Of a stretch of 64,000 bases of DNA, positions 8,517 to 17,301 are shown piece after piece. This DNA is from Massilia rhizosphaerae (lineage in GTDB: Bacteria; Pseudomonadota; Gammaproteobacteria; Burkholderiales; Burkholderiaceae_D), in assembly GCF_016093545.1 (NCBI RefSeq), contig NZ_JADKYX010000020.1, positions 98,122-162,121 on the forward strand, given 5' to 3'. Position 1 is the stretch's first letter. The number at the start of each line of letters is the position of its first letter. Below the pieces are notes generated by a model. It searched no databases. It saw only the letters and a program-made list of their open reading frames with translations, and was not told the DNA's origin. Made by a program: the position numbers and the translations under genes.

Positions 8517-11162
8517 TCAGCCCCAGTGCAGGTAGTCGATGCCGTTGTGGATGCTGCCGATGACCTGGGCCTGGTTTTCGGCGCTCTCGCTGAAATTGGC
8601 CAGCACGTCCGCCCGCGTCGCCGCCGACGCCAGCGCATGCATCCAGAAGTCGAAGCCGGCGCTGTCGCCCACGCGGTGCAGCACGTTCTGGTACAGCGCC
8701 TGCACGAATTGCGTATCGGTCGCGTGCGCGCCGTACCGGTCCGCGAATTCGGCGCTGCCGGCAAAACCGGCCGCCACCTGCGTGAGGGTCGCGCCCTTGT
8801 CCAACGCGGCGATCCAGTAGCCGAGGCCCACCTTGTCCGGCGTGCGGTCGAACGCGGCCTGGTACAGGCGATACGCCTCGCCCGCCGTGCCGTTGACGTC
8901 CAGCGCGACCATGCCGTCGCTGAACTGGATGCGCTCGACGTTCGACAGCGTCGCGTGGTTGCCCGCGGCATCCGTCACGGAGACGGTGCCGCCGTCGGCG
9001 GCGATGGTCGCGCCGGCGCGCGCGCTCGCATACACGAGCGTATCGAGGCCGCCCTGCCCCGCCACCTTGCTCTCGCCCGCCACGGCGGCCAATGCGTGCG
9101 TGGCGCCGCTGAACGCGAGGCTCGTCACCGGGGGCGCGGCCTGCGTGCTGGCCACGGGCGGGCTTGCGGCCGGCGCGGGCACGGGTGCAGGCGCAGGCGC
9201 AGGCGCAGGCACGGGTGCAGGCGCAGGCGCGGGCACGGGCGATGGCGAGGACGCGGCCGCCGCGCCGGTCGCGGGCGCCGGCGCGGCCGCCCCCGAGCCG
9301 GTCATCTGCGCTCCCCCCTCGATCGCCGCGACGCCGCCCGTGCTGCCCGCCAGGATGCGCAGCTCGATCGCGGCGCCGCCGGATGCCGCCGTGTCGACCC
9401 AGGCACCGGCAAAGCCGCCGCCCGCGAGGTGCGTCACGGCGGGGCCGGCCTGGTCGCCGCTGCGCAGCTGGCTGACGGCGAATTCCTGCGCGTCGATGGC
9501 CGTGCCGTCCGCGCCGAAGCGGCGGCCGAACACGCCGTTGCCGTCGTCGTCGGCGCTCTGCCAGGCGACCAGGAACGTGCCGTCGGACAGCGCTGCCACT
9601 TCGGCATCGTTATGGCCGCCGCCCGAGCCGACGTTCGCCTGCGTGACGTCGCCCACCTTGTTGCCGGCCGCGTCGAAGCGCTGGAAGAAGATGTCGCTGT
9701 TCGTCAATCCCAGCTGGTCGTTGGCATAGCTGTCCCACGCGACGACGACGCTGCCGTCCGCCAGCGTTGCCACGTGCGGCAGCGGCGCGGCCGTGGCGCT
9801 GCTCGCCGCGTAGCCGTCGCCGCTCGCCACGAACGCCGTTGCCGGCGCCGTGCTCACGGCGGCATGGACGTTGCCGTCGTTGATCTGGCCCCACGAGACG
9901 AGATAGCCGCCGTCCTTCAGGCTTGCCACGGCGGGGCTGTACGCGGAACCGAGCGCGCCGTAGACCTGCTGCCCGCCGACGAGCGTCCCGTCGGCCGCGG
10001 TCTGCTGCACGTGCACGGCCGCGCCGCTGCGCCAGCCGACGGCGAACGTGCCGTCGGCGAGCGTCGCCACCGTGGGCATCGCCGCGTCGCCGGCACCGCC
10101 GGCATCCAGCACGTGCTGGGCGCCGGCGTGGCCGTTCGCGTCGACGACCCGGTAGGCGATCTGGTTCGACGCGCCGCCGTTCACCGTGTAGGCGACGACG
10201 AAGCCGCCGCCCGCCAGCGCGCTCACGGCCGGCTGGCCTTCCGTCGCCGCGTCGCCGTCCGGCGTGAGCGCGAACGCGGCGCCCAGCGCATTGCCGCCCG
10301 CGTCGCGCAATTGCGCCCACAAGCTGCTCCCCGCGCCGCCGGCGACGGTGTCCGGGCCCTGCCACACGGCGACGAATCCGCCGCCCGCCAAGGTGGCCAG
10401 CGCGGGATGCGAGTCGTAGGCGTCCAGCGCCACGCCGGCCAGCGATTCGTTGCCGAAGCCGGCCAGGTCGCTCGTCGCGCCGTGTTCGATGGAATAGGTG
10501 AGGGTCTGCGCGACGCCCGCGTTCGGGACCGGGTTGCCGTAGCTGTCGATCTGGTAGCGGTCGTAGTAGTGCACGGTCACCGCGGCCGACTGGCCGTCGG
10601 CCGGCAGCAGGCTCGCGTCGGCCACGACCAGTTTCGCGCTCGTGTCGACGGCCGGGTTGTAGACGATGGAGAACAGGCCCGGCTGCGACTGGCCGTCGAT
10701 CACCCAGCGGCCGCTTGCCTGGTCGCCGGTGTCGATCGGCCGGAGCACGTCGACGACGTCGCCCGCGTGCGCGGTCGTGAACACGACGTCGCGGGTGCCG
10801 ACGGCGCCGACCGGCTGGCTGTCCGGGAACACGGTATCGACGTTTGTGACGACGGTGCCGTCGGCCAGCTTGTAATGGACGTTGAACGCCTGCGGCGACG
10901 CGCCGTCGGCGCCGAGGGTATCCTGGAAGCGCCACAGTGTGCCCGCCGTCGCCACGTACGCACCCTGGGCGTCGACCGGCATCGTGTACGCGATCCAGGT
11001 CTTGGCGCCGTCCTGGCTGTACTGCATGCCCCCGCGCACAAACGTCTGGCCCAGCGCGGTCGACATGTCGAAGGAAACGGCGGTGGCGGTGGCGTCGGCA
11101 TAGCTCCAGAAAGAGCTGGCCCAGCCCGGGCGGACGTAGAGGGAAGTCGTGGGAGTGATCAT
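8517..11162 (-). CDS. Large DUF4214-domain protein with repeat region
   Basis: An 881-aa protein from ATG 11162 (MITPTTSLYVRP). Residues from about 260 to 600 hold repeated units of about 50 aa with the pattern 'ATLAGGGFVVAW', like beta-propeller or FG-GAP-type blades. Residues about 620-668 are a Pro-Ala-Val linker. A short RTX-adjacent-type segment follows, and residues about 761-881 are a DUF4214 domain (AYRLYQAAFDRTPD, GYWIAALDKG, LYQNVLHR). DUF4214 is often found on large secreted or surface proteins. There is no N-terminal signal peptide, so C-terminal (type I) export is a reasonable guess. A GTG 33 nt upstream is an alternative start. The function is unknown. Confidence 0.85.
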   Translation of the reverse strand: MITPTTSLYVRPGWASSFWSYADATATAVSFDMSTALGQTFVRGGMQYSQDGAKTWIAYTMPVDAQGAYVATAGTLWRFQDTLGADGASPQAFNVHYKLADGTVVTNVDTVFPDSQPVGAVGTRDVVFTTAHAGDVVDVLRPIDTGDQASGRWVIDGQSQPGLFSIVYNPAVDTSAKLVVADASLLPADGQSAAVTVHYYDRYQIDSYGNPVPNAGVAQTLTYSIEHGATSDLAGFGNESLAGVALDAYDSHPALATLAGGGFVAVWQGPDTVAGGAGSSLWAQLRDAGGNALGAAFALTPDGDAATEGQPAVSALAGGGFVVAYTVNGGASNQIAYRVVDANGHAGAQHVLDAGGAGDAAMPTVATLADGTFAVGWRSGAAVHVQQTAADGTLVGGQQVYGALGSAYSPAVASLKDGGYLVSWGQINDGNVHAAVSTAPATAFVASGDGYAASSATAAPLPHVATLADGSVVVAWDSYANDQLGLTNSDIFFQRFDAAGNKVGDVTQANVGSGGGHNDAEVAALSDGTFLVAWQSADDDGNGVFGRRFGADGTAIDAQEFAVSQLRSGDQAGPAVTHLAGGGFAGAWVDTAASGGAAIELRILAGSTGGVAAIEGGAQMTGSGAAAPAPATGAAAASSPSPVPAPAPAPVPAPAPAPAPVPAPAASPPVASTQAAPPVTSLAFSGATHALAAVAGESKVAGQGGLDTLVYASARAGATIAADGGTVSVTDAAGNHATLSNVERIQFSDGMVALDVNGTAGEAYRLYQAAFDRTPDKVGLGYWIAALDKGATLTQVAAGFAGSAEFADRYGAHATDTQFVQALYQNVLHRVGDSAGFDFWMHALASAATRADVLANFSESAENQAQVIGSIHNGIDYLHWG

Positions 11163-11366
11163 GGCGTCGGTGGTCGGTGGCACGGACCGGCACACGAACG
11201 CGTGCCGGCTATCCCGTACGAATATGATTCCTCACGGCAAAATAGAATGCAATGAGGAAATTAATCTTCCACCGTCAATACCACCGAAAACCAACGAAAT
11301 CTTATCGCCGCAACAATCGGATTGGCAGGAATGGATGCATCGGCGACAACAGAGATAACGAACAGC

Positions 11367-11744
11367 TTAACTTGCCGCGTTTGCCACACCCGCGCAATAG
11401 TCGGCCATGGCGGCCAGCACGCCCGGGTCTTCGCCGACGGCCGGCACGGTGCGGAACGTCGCCTGCGGATGGCTGGCGCGCAGTTGGTCCAGCAGCAGCG
11501 GCAGGTCGCGCAGCAGATGGCCGCCCTGTCCCAGGAACACGGGCACGATGGTGATGTCGCGCGCGCCCAGCGCGACGAGGGCGCCGACCTCGTCGGGCAA
11601 GCTCGGCGTCATCAGTTCGAGGAAGGCCAGCGACACGGTGCAGTCCGGGCGGCGCGCGGCGGTCAGGTCGCGCAGGCGCTGGAACGGCGCAGCCCAGGCG
11701 GCGGCGCGGGCGCCGTGGGCGAACAGTACGAGTGCTTTGTCCAT
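11367..11744 (-). CDS. cbiX: Short CbiX-type sirohydrochlorin chelatase
   Basis: A 125-aa single-domain CbiX protein. It has LFAHGAR at residues 7-13, containing the metal-site His, and PVFLGQGGHLLRDLP near residue 70, with the second family His. Short CbiX proteins insert Co or Fe into sirohydrochlorin. With CobA in the same region, iron insertion for siroheme is the likely role; cobalt is the alternative. The ATG overlaps the lptG stop by one base (TGATG), so it is translated as the last gene of lptF-lptG-cbiX. That pairing of a tetrapyrrole enzyme with lipopolysaccharide export is odd. Confidence 0.85.
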   Translation of the reverse strand: MDKALVLFAHGARAAAWAAPFQRLRDLTAARRPDCTVSLAFLELMTPSLPDEVGALVALGARDITIVPVFLGQGGHLLRDLPLLLDQLRASHPQATFRTVPAVGEDPGVLAAMADYCAGVANAAS

Positions 11745-12928
11745 CAATGTCTCTCCACCCAGCGCAGGGCGCCGATCGCCAGCAACAGGAACAGCAGGCT
11801 GGGCGCGGCCGCCGTCACGAAGGCCGGCCAGGTCGACAACATGCCCACGTGCGAAAACAACGCGTTGATCAAAATGAAGCTCACGCCGATCATGATGCCG
11901 ATGAAGATCTTGAAGCTGATGCCGCCGCTGCGCGTATGCAGATAGCCGAACGGCAGCGCGAGCGCCATCAGCACGAAGATCGACAGGGGATCGAACAGCT
12001 TTTTCCAGAACGCGATCTTGAAGCGCTCCGTCTCCTGGCGGTTCTCGGCCAGATGGCGCGTGTACACGGCCAGTTCGTTGGCCGACATCTGCGCCGGATC
12101 GGAGCGCGACACGGACAGGATCTTGGGCGTGATCTCGGACACGAGGTCGAGGCTTTCGACCTTGCGCGTGGCGACGGACGCCGTGTCCTGGCCGAAGCGG
12201 CTCTGGATGGTCTGGCCAGCCGCGACGGGCGTGTCCGGCGCCGGCAGCTCGCGGCTGTTGGAAAACAGCGTTTCGGTGACGTCCTTCAGGCGCCAGGTGC
12301 TGTTGCCGCTGTACGTGGCGCTGGCGGCCGTGATCAGCGAGCGCATGCGCATGCCGTTGTCGAACTCGTACAGGCGCACGTCGATCAGCTGGCCGTCCGG
12401 ACGGATCTGGCGCGCGTTGAAAAAGCGCGACCCCGTCACGGGACCTTTCACGCCGTCCGCGTGGATCGTGTCCTTGGTCCACATGCCGGAGCGGAATTCC
12501 GCCGACACCGTCGCCCCCTTCGCGGACAGGCGCACGCGTTCCGCGATCGGCGCCGTGCGCGGCGTGATCACTTCGCCGAAGAGGAACGTGATGGCGACGA
12601 GCACGACGCCGATCTTGGCCAGCATGACGCCGGCCTGCTGCGTCGACATCGACGATGCGCGCATGATCGTGAATTCCGACGTCTGGGCGAATTGCGCCAT
12701 CGTGTAGATGGTGCCGATCAGCGCGGCCACGGGCATCGTTTCGTACACGTGGCCGGGGAGGAGCAGCAGCACGTACAGGACCGCGTGCTGGAGCAGGTAG
12801 CCGCCCTTGCCCACCCCCGGCAGTTCCTGGGTCAGGTCCATGAACGCGATCAGGCCGAGGAGACCCGCGAGCACGAACGCGACGGCCTGCGCGATATTGA
12901 CGAAGAAGTAGCGCTGCAGGATCTTCAT
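11744..12928 (-). CDS. lptG: LPS export permease LptG
   Basis: A 394-aa YjgP/YjgQ-family inner-membrane protein. It has three membrane segments at each end and a periplasmic beta-jellyroll between them. The N terminus MKILQRYFFVNIAQAV and the late segment FGYLHTRSGGISFKIF are family-typical. With LptF and the LptB ATPase it extracts lipopolysaccharide from the inner membrane and passes it to LptC. The ATG at 12928 overlaps the lptF stop by 4 nt. The order lptF-lptG, divergent from pepA, is conserved in beta- and gammaproteobacteria. Confidence 0.93.
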   Translation of the reverse strand: MKILQRYFFVNIAQAVAFVLAGLLGLIAFMDLTQELPGVGKGGYLLQHAVLYVLLLLPGHVYETMPVAALIGTIYTMAQFAQTSEFTIMRASSMSTQQAGVMLAKIGVVLVAITFLFGEVITPRTAPIAERVRLSAKGATVSAEFRSGMWTKDTIHADGVKGPVTGSRFFNARQIRPDGQLIDVRLYEFDNGMRMRSLITAASATYSGNSTWRLKDVTETLFSNSRELPAPDTPVAAGQTIQSRFGQDTASVATRKVESLDLVSEITPKILSVSRSDPAQMSANELAVYTRHLAENRQETERFKIAFWKKLFDPLSIFVLMALALPFGYLHTRSGGISFKIFIGIMIGVSFILINALFSHVGMLSTWPAFVTAAAPSLLFLLLAIGALRWVERH

Positions 12929-14085
12929 GGCGCGCCCTCTTGCGTGGCGCCCGCGCTGCGCGCGTCGCGCAGCAGGCGGCGGCGCTTGAAGGCGCCCAGC
13001 AGCGCGAGCGGGTGCCAGCGGTGGTTGACGTTCAGGCGCCACGCGAACAGCCCGGCCACGACCAGCAGCACGAACAGGTGCAGCGGCCACCACGCCATGC
13101 CGAAACTCATCTTGCCCTGTTTGACGCTGTTCTCGAACACCTTCGACAGATTGCTGTAGGTGAAAAAGATCAGCCCCGCGAGGATCAGGTTCGCGGAACT
13201 GCCCGCGCGCGGGTTGACGAAGCCGAGCGGGATCGCCAGCAGCATCAGCACGACGCACGTGATCGGCGCGGAAATCCGGTACAGCAGTTCTGCATTCGTG
13301 AAGCGGTTGTTCGGCGCCGCCAGCAGCGCGGGCGTCGACAGCGCGTCGGCCGGCGTCCCCGAGCCCACCACGGGCACCTGGCTGGACACGCGCATGCGGT
13401 AGCGCTCGAACTCCATCGACTGGAAATCGGCCCGTCCCGGCTGCCCCAGGTAGCGCCGGCCGTTCTTGAGCACCAGGTATTGGCCGCCCTTGCCGTCCGC
13501 CTCGATCACGCCTTCCTTGGCGACGACGATCGAGCTGCCGCTCGCGTCGACGGAATTCACGAACACGTTCTGCACGACGGTCGAACCGCGCGTGCTGCCT
13601 TCGACGAAGAACACGCGGTTGGCCGACGTCGATTCGCGGAACTGGCCGGGCGACACGCGCTTGAGGTCTTCGCGCTTCTCGAACCGCTCCGCGAATTCCG
13701 CGCTCTTCAACTTGGCCCACGGCGTCGCGATGAAGGACAGCGCGGCGACCAGCGCCACCAGCGGCAGGCCGAACACGAGCACCGGGCTCACCCAGCGCAT
13801 CAGCGACTGGCCGGACGCGAACCACACGACCATTTCGGAATCGCGGTAGCTGCGCGTGATGGTGGCGATGACGGCGATAAAGCTGGTCAGAATGAGGATG
13901 ATTGGCAGATAATTCAGCACCGTAAAGCCGATCAGCGCCAGCACGTCGCTGGAGGCGACCTGCCCTCCGGCGGCCTTGCCGAGGAAGGAAATCAGGGTCC
14001 AGGTGACGAAGATCGTAAACAGGACCGTGAAGGTGGCGCCGGCCACACTGGCCAATTCACGCTGTAGGGCGCGTTGGAAAATCAT
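12925..14085 (-). CDS. lptF: LPS export permease LptF
   Basis: A 386-aa YjgP/YjgQ-family protein, the partner of LptG in the LptB2FG transporter. It begins MIFQRALQRELASVAG. Hydrophobic segments lie near residues 15-40, 52-75 and 98-120, with three more at the C terminus (VVLMLLAIPLGFVNPRAG onward); a periplasmic domain lies between. The gene is the first of an overlapping lptF-lptG-cbiX run. Its promoter must lie in the 113-bp gap shared with pepA. Confidence 0.93.
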   Translation of the reverse strand: MIFQRALQRELASVAGATFTVLFTIFVTWTLISFLGKAAGGQVASSDVLALIGFTVLNYLPIILILTSFIAVIATITRSYRDSEMVVWFASGQSLMRWVSPVLVFGLPLVALVAALSFIATPWAKLKSAEFAERFEKREDLKRVSPGQFRESTSANRVFFVEGSTRGSTVVQNVFVNSVDASGSSIVVAKEGVIEADGKGGQYLVLKNGRRYLGQPGRADFQSMEFERYRMRVSSQVPVVGSGTPADALSTPALLAAPNNRFTNAELLYRISAPITCVVLMLLAIPLGFVNPRAGSSANLILAGLIFFTYSNLSKVFENSVKQGKMSFGMAWWPLHLFVLLVVAGLFAWRLNVNHRWHPLALLGAFKRRRLLRDARSAGATQEGAP

Positions 14086-14198
14086 TCGATAGTTATAATT
14101 GCTGGTTTGAAGGAACCTCAGGGAACCGTCACGAGCGGGCGCCGTATGGAAGGTTCCTTGGACAGCACGCGCGTCAAAAACTCGAAACGGAGAATCAA

Positions 14199-15695
14199 AT
14201 GGACTTTAGCATAAAAGCATTCGACACAAAAAACACGCTGGCCGCAGCCAAATCGGGCTGTGTGGCAGTCGCGGTGTTCGAAAACAAGAAACTGTCGGAG
14301 GCCGCGAAAGCCCTCGATCTGAACGGCGCCATCAGCGCGGCCGTCAAGTCGGGTGACATCTCCGGCAAGCCCGGTTCGACCCTGCTGCTGCGCGGCGTGG
14401 CCGGCGTGACCGCGGCCCGCGTGCTGCTGGTCGGCATGGGCGCGGACGAAGCCATCAGCGAGAAAAGTTTCGCCGGCGCCGTGACCGCGGCCCTGAAGAC
14501 CTTCGCTTCGCTGGGTGCGCAAGATGCCATTATCGCATTCCCGCTCGAGAATGTGAAAGCGCGCGACCTGAACTGGGCCCTGAACGGCATCGTCATCGCC
14601 GCCAACGAAGCCGAGTTCCGCACCGACGCGCAAAAGAGCAAGAAGGACCCGGCCCCCACGGGCGTGCGCAAGCTGGTCATCGCGGTGCCGCAGACGACGC
14701 CGCAATTGAAGGCGGTCCTGGCACAGGCCCAGGCCATCGCGAACGGCATGAACCTGACGAAGGAACTGGGCAACCTGTCGCCGAACGTCTGCACGCCGAC
14801 CTACCTCGCCAACACCGCGAAGAAGCTGGCCGGCGACTACGGCTTCGACATCGAAGTCCTGGACCGCAAGCAGCTGGAAGCCCTCAAGATGGGCAGCTTC
14901 CTGTCCGTCACGCGCGGCAGCGAAGAGCCGCCGAAGTTCATCGTCCTCAAGCACAACGGCGGCAAGAAGAACGACGCGCCGGTCGTCCTCGTCGGCAAGG
15001 GCATCACGTTCGACACGGGCGGCATCTCGCTGAAGCCGGGCCCGAACATGGACGAGATGAAGTACGACATGTGCGGCGCCGGCTCGGTGCTGGGCACCTT
15101 CCGCGCCATCGGCGAGATGGGCCTGAAGCTGAACGTCGTCGGCATCGTCGCCGCCTGCGAGAACATGCCGTCGGGCCGCGCCACCAAGCCGGGCGACATC
15201 GTCACGGCGATGAACGGCACCACCATCGAGGTCCTGAATACGGACGCGGAGGGACGCCTGATCCTGGCCGACGCGCTGACCTACGCCGAGCGCTTCAAGC
15301 CGGCAGCCGTCGTCGACATCGCCACCTTGACGGGCGCCTGCATCGTCGCCCTGGGCCACCACACGTCCGGCCTGTTCACCCGCCACGACGACGCCCACGA
15401 CACCCTCGCCCAGCAACTGCTGGACGCCGGCCGCCAGGCGAACGACGTCGCGTGGCGCTTCCCCATCGGCGAGAACTACAGCGAGCAGCTGAAGTCGAAC
15501 TTCGCCGACCTGGCCAACATCGGCACGCCGGGCGGCGCGTCGATCACGGCCGCCTGCTTCCTGGAGAACTTCACGCGCAACTACACGTGGGCTCACCTGG
15601 ACATCGCCGGCACGGCCTGGAAATCGGGCGCGGCCAAGGGTGCGACCGGCCGTCCGGTGCCCCTGCTGACCACGTTCCTGCTGAATCGCGTGTAA
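14199..15695 (+). CDS. pepA: Leucyl aminopeptidase (cytosol aminopeptidase)
   Basis: A 498-aa M17 aminopeptidase. The C-terminal catalytic domain has GKGITFDTGGISLKPG, which carries the metal-binding Asp and a catalytic Lys. NTDAEGRL is the family signature with metal-binding Asp and Glu. The enzyme removes N-terminal residues from peptides, and some homologues also bind DNA. ATG 14199 follows GGAGA at proper distance. Divergence from lptF is a conserved neighbourhood. The usual following gene holC is absent here; a terminator and an unrelated minus-strand gene follow instead. Confidence 0.95.
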   Translation: MDFSIKAFDTKNTLAAAKSGCVAVAVFENKKLSEAAKALDLNGAISAAVKSGDISGKPGSTLLLRGVAGVTAARVLLVGMGADEAISEKSFAGAVTAALKTFASLGAQDAIIAFPLENVKARDLNWALNGIVIAANEAEFRTDAQKSKKDPAPTGVRKLVIAVPQTTPQLKAVLAQAQAIANGMNLTKELGNLSPNVCTPTYLANTAKKLAGDYGFDIEVLDRKQLEALKMGSFLSVTRGSEEPPKFIVLKHNGGKKNDAPVVLVGKGITFDTGGISLKPGPNMDEMKYDMCGAGSVLGTFRAIGEMGLKLNVVGIVAACENMPSGRATKPGDIVTAMNGTTIEVLNTDAEGRLILADALTYAERFKPAAVVDIATLTGACIVALGHHTSGLFTRHDDAHDTLAQQLLDAGRQANDVAWRFPIGENYSEQLKSNFADLANIGTPGGASITAACFLENFTRNYTWAHLDIAGTAWKSGAAKGATGRPVPLLTTFLLNRV

Positions 15696-15724
15696 GCGCG
15701 TCGTCTGGCACCAGCGCCAGCGCC

Positions 15725-15750
15725 AACGGACGCCGCGTGCGTCCGTTTTT
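15725..15750 (+). terminator. Rho-independent terminator of pepA
   Basis: A stem AACGGACGC (15725-15733) with a 5-nt loop and GCGTCCGTT (15739-15747) ends in a T run, 30 bp after the pepA stop. Read from the other side, it lies just beyond the stop of the small lipoprotein gene. Confidence 0.85.
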
Positions 15751-15760
15751 CATTGCCGGC

Positions 15761-16228
15761 TCAGAAGACGACGTTGGCGGAATCGGCCGGAGCATCCGCG
15801 GCCCCGGCGTGGCCGGTCGGTTGCATCAGCACGGTCAGGACCGGCTCGTACGCGACGCCCGAGGCGCCGTAGGGATCCGCGTGCGTGCCGCGCACGCGCA
15901 CGATGATGCTGCCGATCAGCCGGCCGCTGTCGAACAGGGACGTGTTGTGCGCCTGCGTCACCTCGATCGCGCTGCCGGCCCCGTCGCGCGCGCAATCGAT
16001 CGTCAGCGGGCTGCGGCTGCGCTCGACCGTGACCCGGCCCGGCGCCACGACGAACCACCGCCCCGCCGCGTTGGACAGCACGCAGCCGACGCCCGCCACC
16101 TCGCGGTGGCCGAGAATCGTGTGGATTTCCAGCTGCTGGTCCGAGGTGTCGGCCGGCGCCGTCACACAGCCGCCCAGGACGACGGACAGCGCGAGCGCAC
16201 AGGCGGTACGGAAATAAAGATGGGACAT
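15761..16228 (-). CDS. Hypothetical lipoprotein
   Basis: A 155-aa protein with a lipoprotein signal: positively charged start, hydrophobic core ACALALSVV and lipobox LGGC with Cys at about residue 21. The mature part has no recognised domain. It contains several short beta-like stretches (RWFVVAPGRVTVE, LIGSIIVRVRG) and two Cys (GVGCVLS, TIDCARD) that could form a disulfide. It probably resides in the periplasm or outer membrane. The neighbours give no clear functional hint. Confidence 0.75.
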   Translation of the reverse strand: MSHLYFRTACALALSVVLGGCVTAPADTSDQQLEIHTILGHREVAGVGCVLSNAAGRWFVVAPGRVTVERSRSPLTIDCARDGAGSAIEVTQAHNTSLFDSGRLIGSIIVRVRGTHADPYGASGVAYEPVLTVLMQPTGHAGAADAPADSANVVF

Positions 16229-16329
16229 ATCTTCACCGATAATGCATACCTACCCGTTTACGGCGGCAATCGGCAAGACATGAGTCCACATGAGCCGAAG
16301 CGCATCCCGGGGTCGCCGGGATGGCGTGG

Positions 16330-16536
16330 TCAAGCGGCAACCGGCGTCGGGTCGAGAGGCGTAAAGCGCGGCAAGCGCTCGCCGCCCACGTCGACCGAAC
16401 CGTAGAAGGCGTCGCGCGGGCGGACCCAGGTCTTGCCGTCCTGCCCGCGATAGACGACCACGGCCGTGTGATCGGCCTCGAGCGTGGCCTCGCAGACCAC
16501 CTCGTACACCCCGCCCTTGTAGTGGCGGAAGCGCAT
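16330..16536 (-). CDS. DUF1653-type small protein
   Basis: A 68-aa protein. The start MRFRHYKGGVYEVV and the middle VVVYRGQDGKTWVRPRDAFYGSV match the DUF1653 family, whose members typically open with 'YRHYKGGxY' and contain 'VVYR...G..WVRP...F'. The function of the family is not established. The ATG overlaps the TGA of the upstream gene (TGATG), so the two are translated together. Confidence 0.85.
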   Translation of the reverse strand: MRFRHYKGGVYEVVCEATLEADHTAVVVYRGQDGKTWVRPRDAFYGSVDVGGERLPRFTPLDPTPVAA

Positions 16537-16886
16537 CAGGCCTTTTCTTCGGCCGCGGCGCGGTGCTTCTTCTTGAGGTTCTGGATGACCTTGACGATGC
16601 CTTCGACACCGGCGTTGTCATCGAGCTCGCTGAACGCGTCCAGCACCTCGTTGAGTACGCGATTGCGCACGCTCGCCTCGTCCGCCTGCATCTTCTGCGG
16701 CGGATTCTCGGACGGCGCGAACTTCTGCGGCACCTCGGCCGCAGTCTTCTGCCCGTGTGCCAGCGCGGCTTGCCAGATCAGCCAGCGGCGTTGGGTTTCG
16801 TACACGAGGTACTCTTCCGGCTTGTCTTCACGACGCCGGACAATGTGGCCATCGCGTTGGGCCCATGCTTCAAATGCTTGGCGCAT
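16536..16886 (-). CDS. Hypothetical protein, coupled to DUF1653 gene
   Basis: A 116-aa protein starting MRQAFEAWAQRDGHIV at ATG 16886, with AAAAGGAC at good distance. A longer in-frame reading to 16991 lacks a ribosome site. The N-terminal half contains Trp-rich EEYLVYETQRRWLIWQAAL. The C-terminal part is charged and helical, ending in a lysine-rich segment (NLKKKHRAAAEEKA). No family is recognised with confidence. The neighbouring DUF1653 gene overlaps its stop. Confidence 0.7.
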   Translation of the reverse strand: MRQAFEAWAQRDGHIVRRREDKPEEYLVYETQRRWLIWQAALAHGQKTAAEVPQKFAPSENPPQKMQADEASVRNRVLNEVLDAFSELDDNAGVEGIVKVIQNLKKKHRAAAEEKA

Positions 16887-17301
16887 TGTTGTCCTTTTAC
16901 AAAGCTGTGTGCAAATCCTGCTCTCGGATCCGCGATCGTTACACACCTGCCTCAGCCGGCCGCTCGACCGACCTCGGCAACCATTTATCAAAGCAACGTT
17001 AAAACAACGAAGTGCTTTTAAATTCTTGGTTCCAGAGCAATATGCCGATAGTACAACGTAAGTTGGCCTACTGCAATTTTTTTCTTTCGAGAAGGAGACA
17101 ATACGTAAATGCTGCTTCTCTTGCTGTGATTGTTACATCTTGTCACAGTTCGGCGCAACTTTCCAGCCTCGTTACGAATTTTTACCGCAGGGACAATAAT
17201 TTTACGACATGTTTATTGCAATTCGCGCAAATAATTACAATCGTGTCATGAACTTTCGACTCATGATGGGTAACAACAACGCCGCGGACCCGAGTGGCGT
17301 G
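16887..17301. other. 415-bp AT-rich gap without a supported gene
   Basis: The gap between the 116-aa hypothetical gene and the PEP-CTERM gene has much lower GC than its surroundings and no convincing reading frame. It holds a dyad CTGTGA (17124-17129) and TCACAG (17143-17148) separated by 13 bases, in the region that would drive the minus-strand gene starting at 16886. No terminator hairpin with a T-run was seen for the PEP-CTERM gene that ends here. Confidence 0.5.

Noticed and set aside
8493..11255. 920-aa open frame antisense to the DUF4214 gene
   Set aside because: Poly-Arg composition, no domain, mirrors the DUF4214 gene exactly.
11744..13825. 693-aa frame joining lptF and lptG regions
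   Set aside because: The first half is an out-of-frame reading of lptF; only the part from ATG 12928 (LptG) is real.
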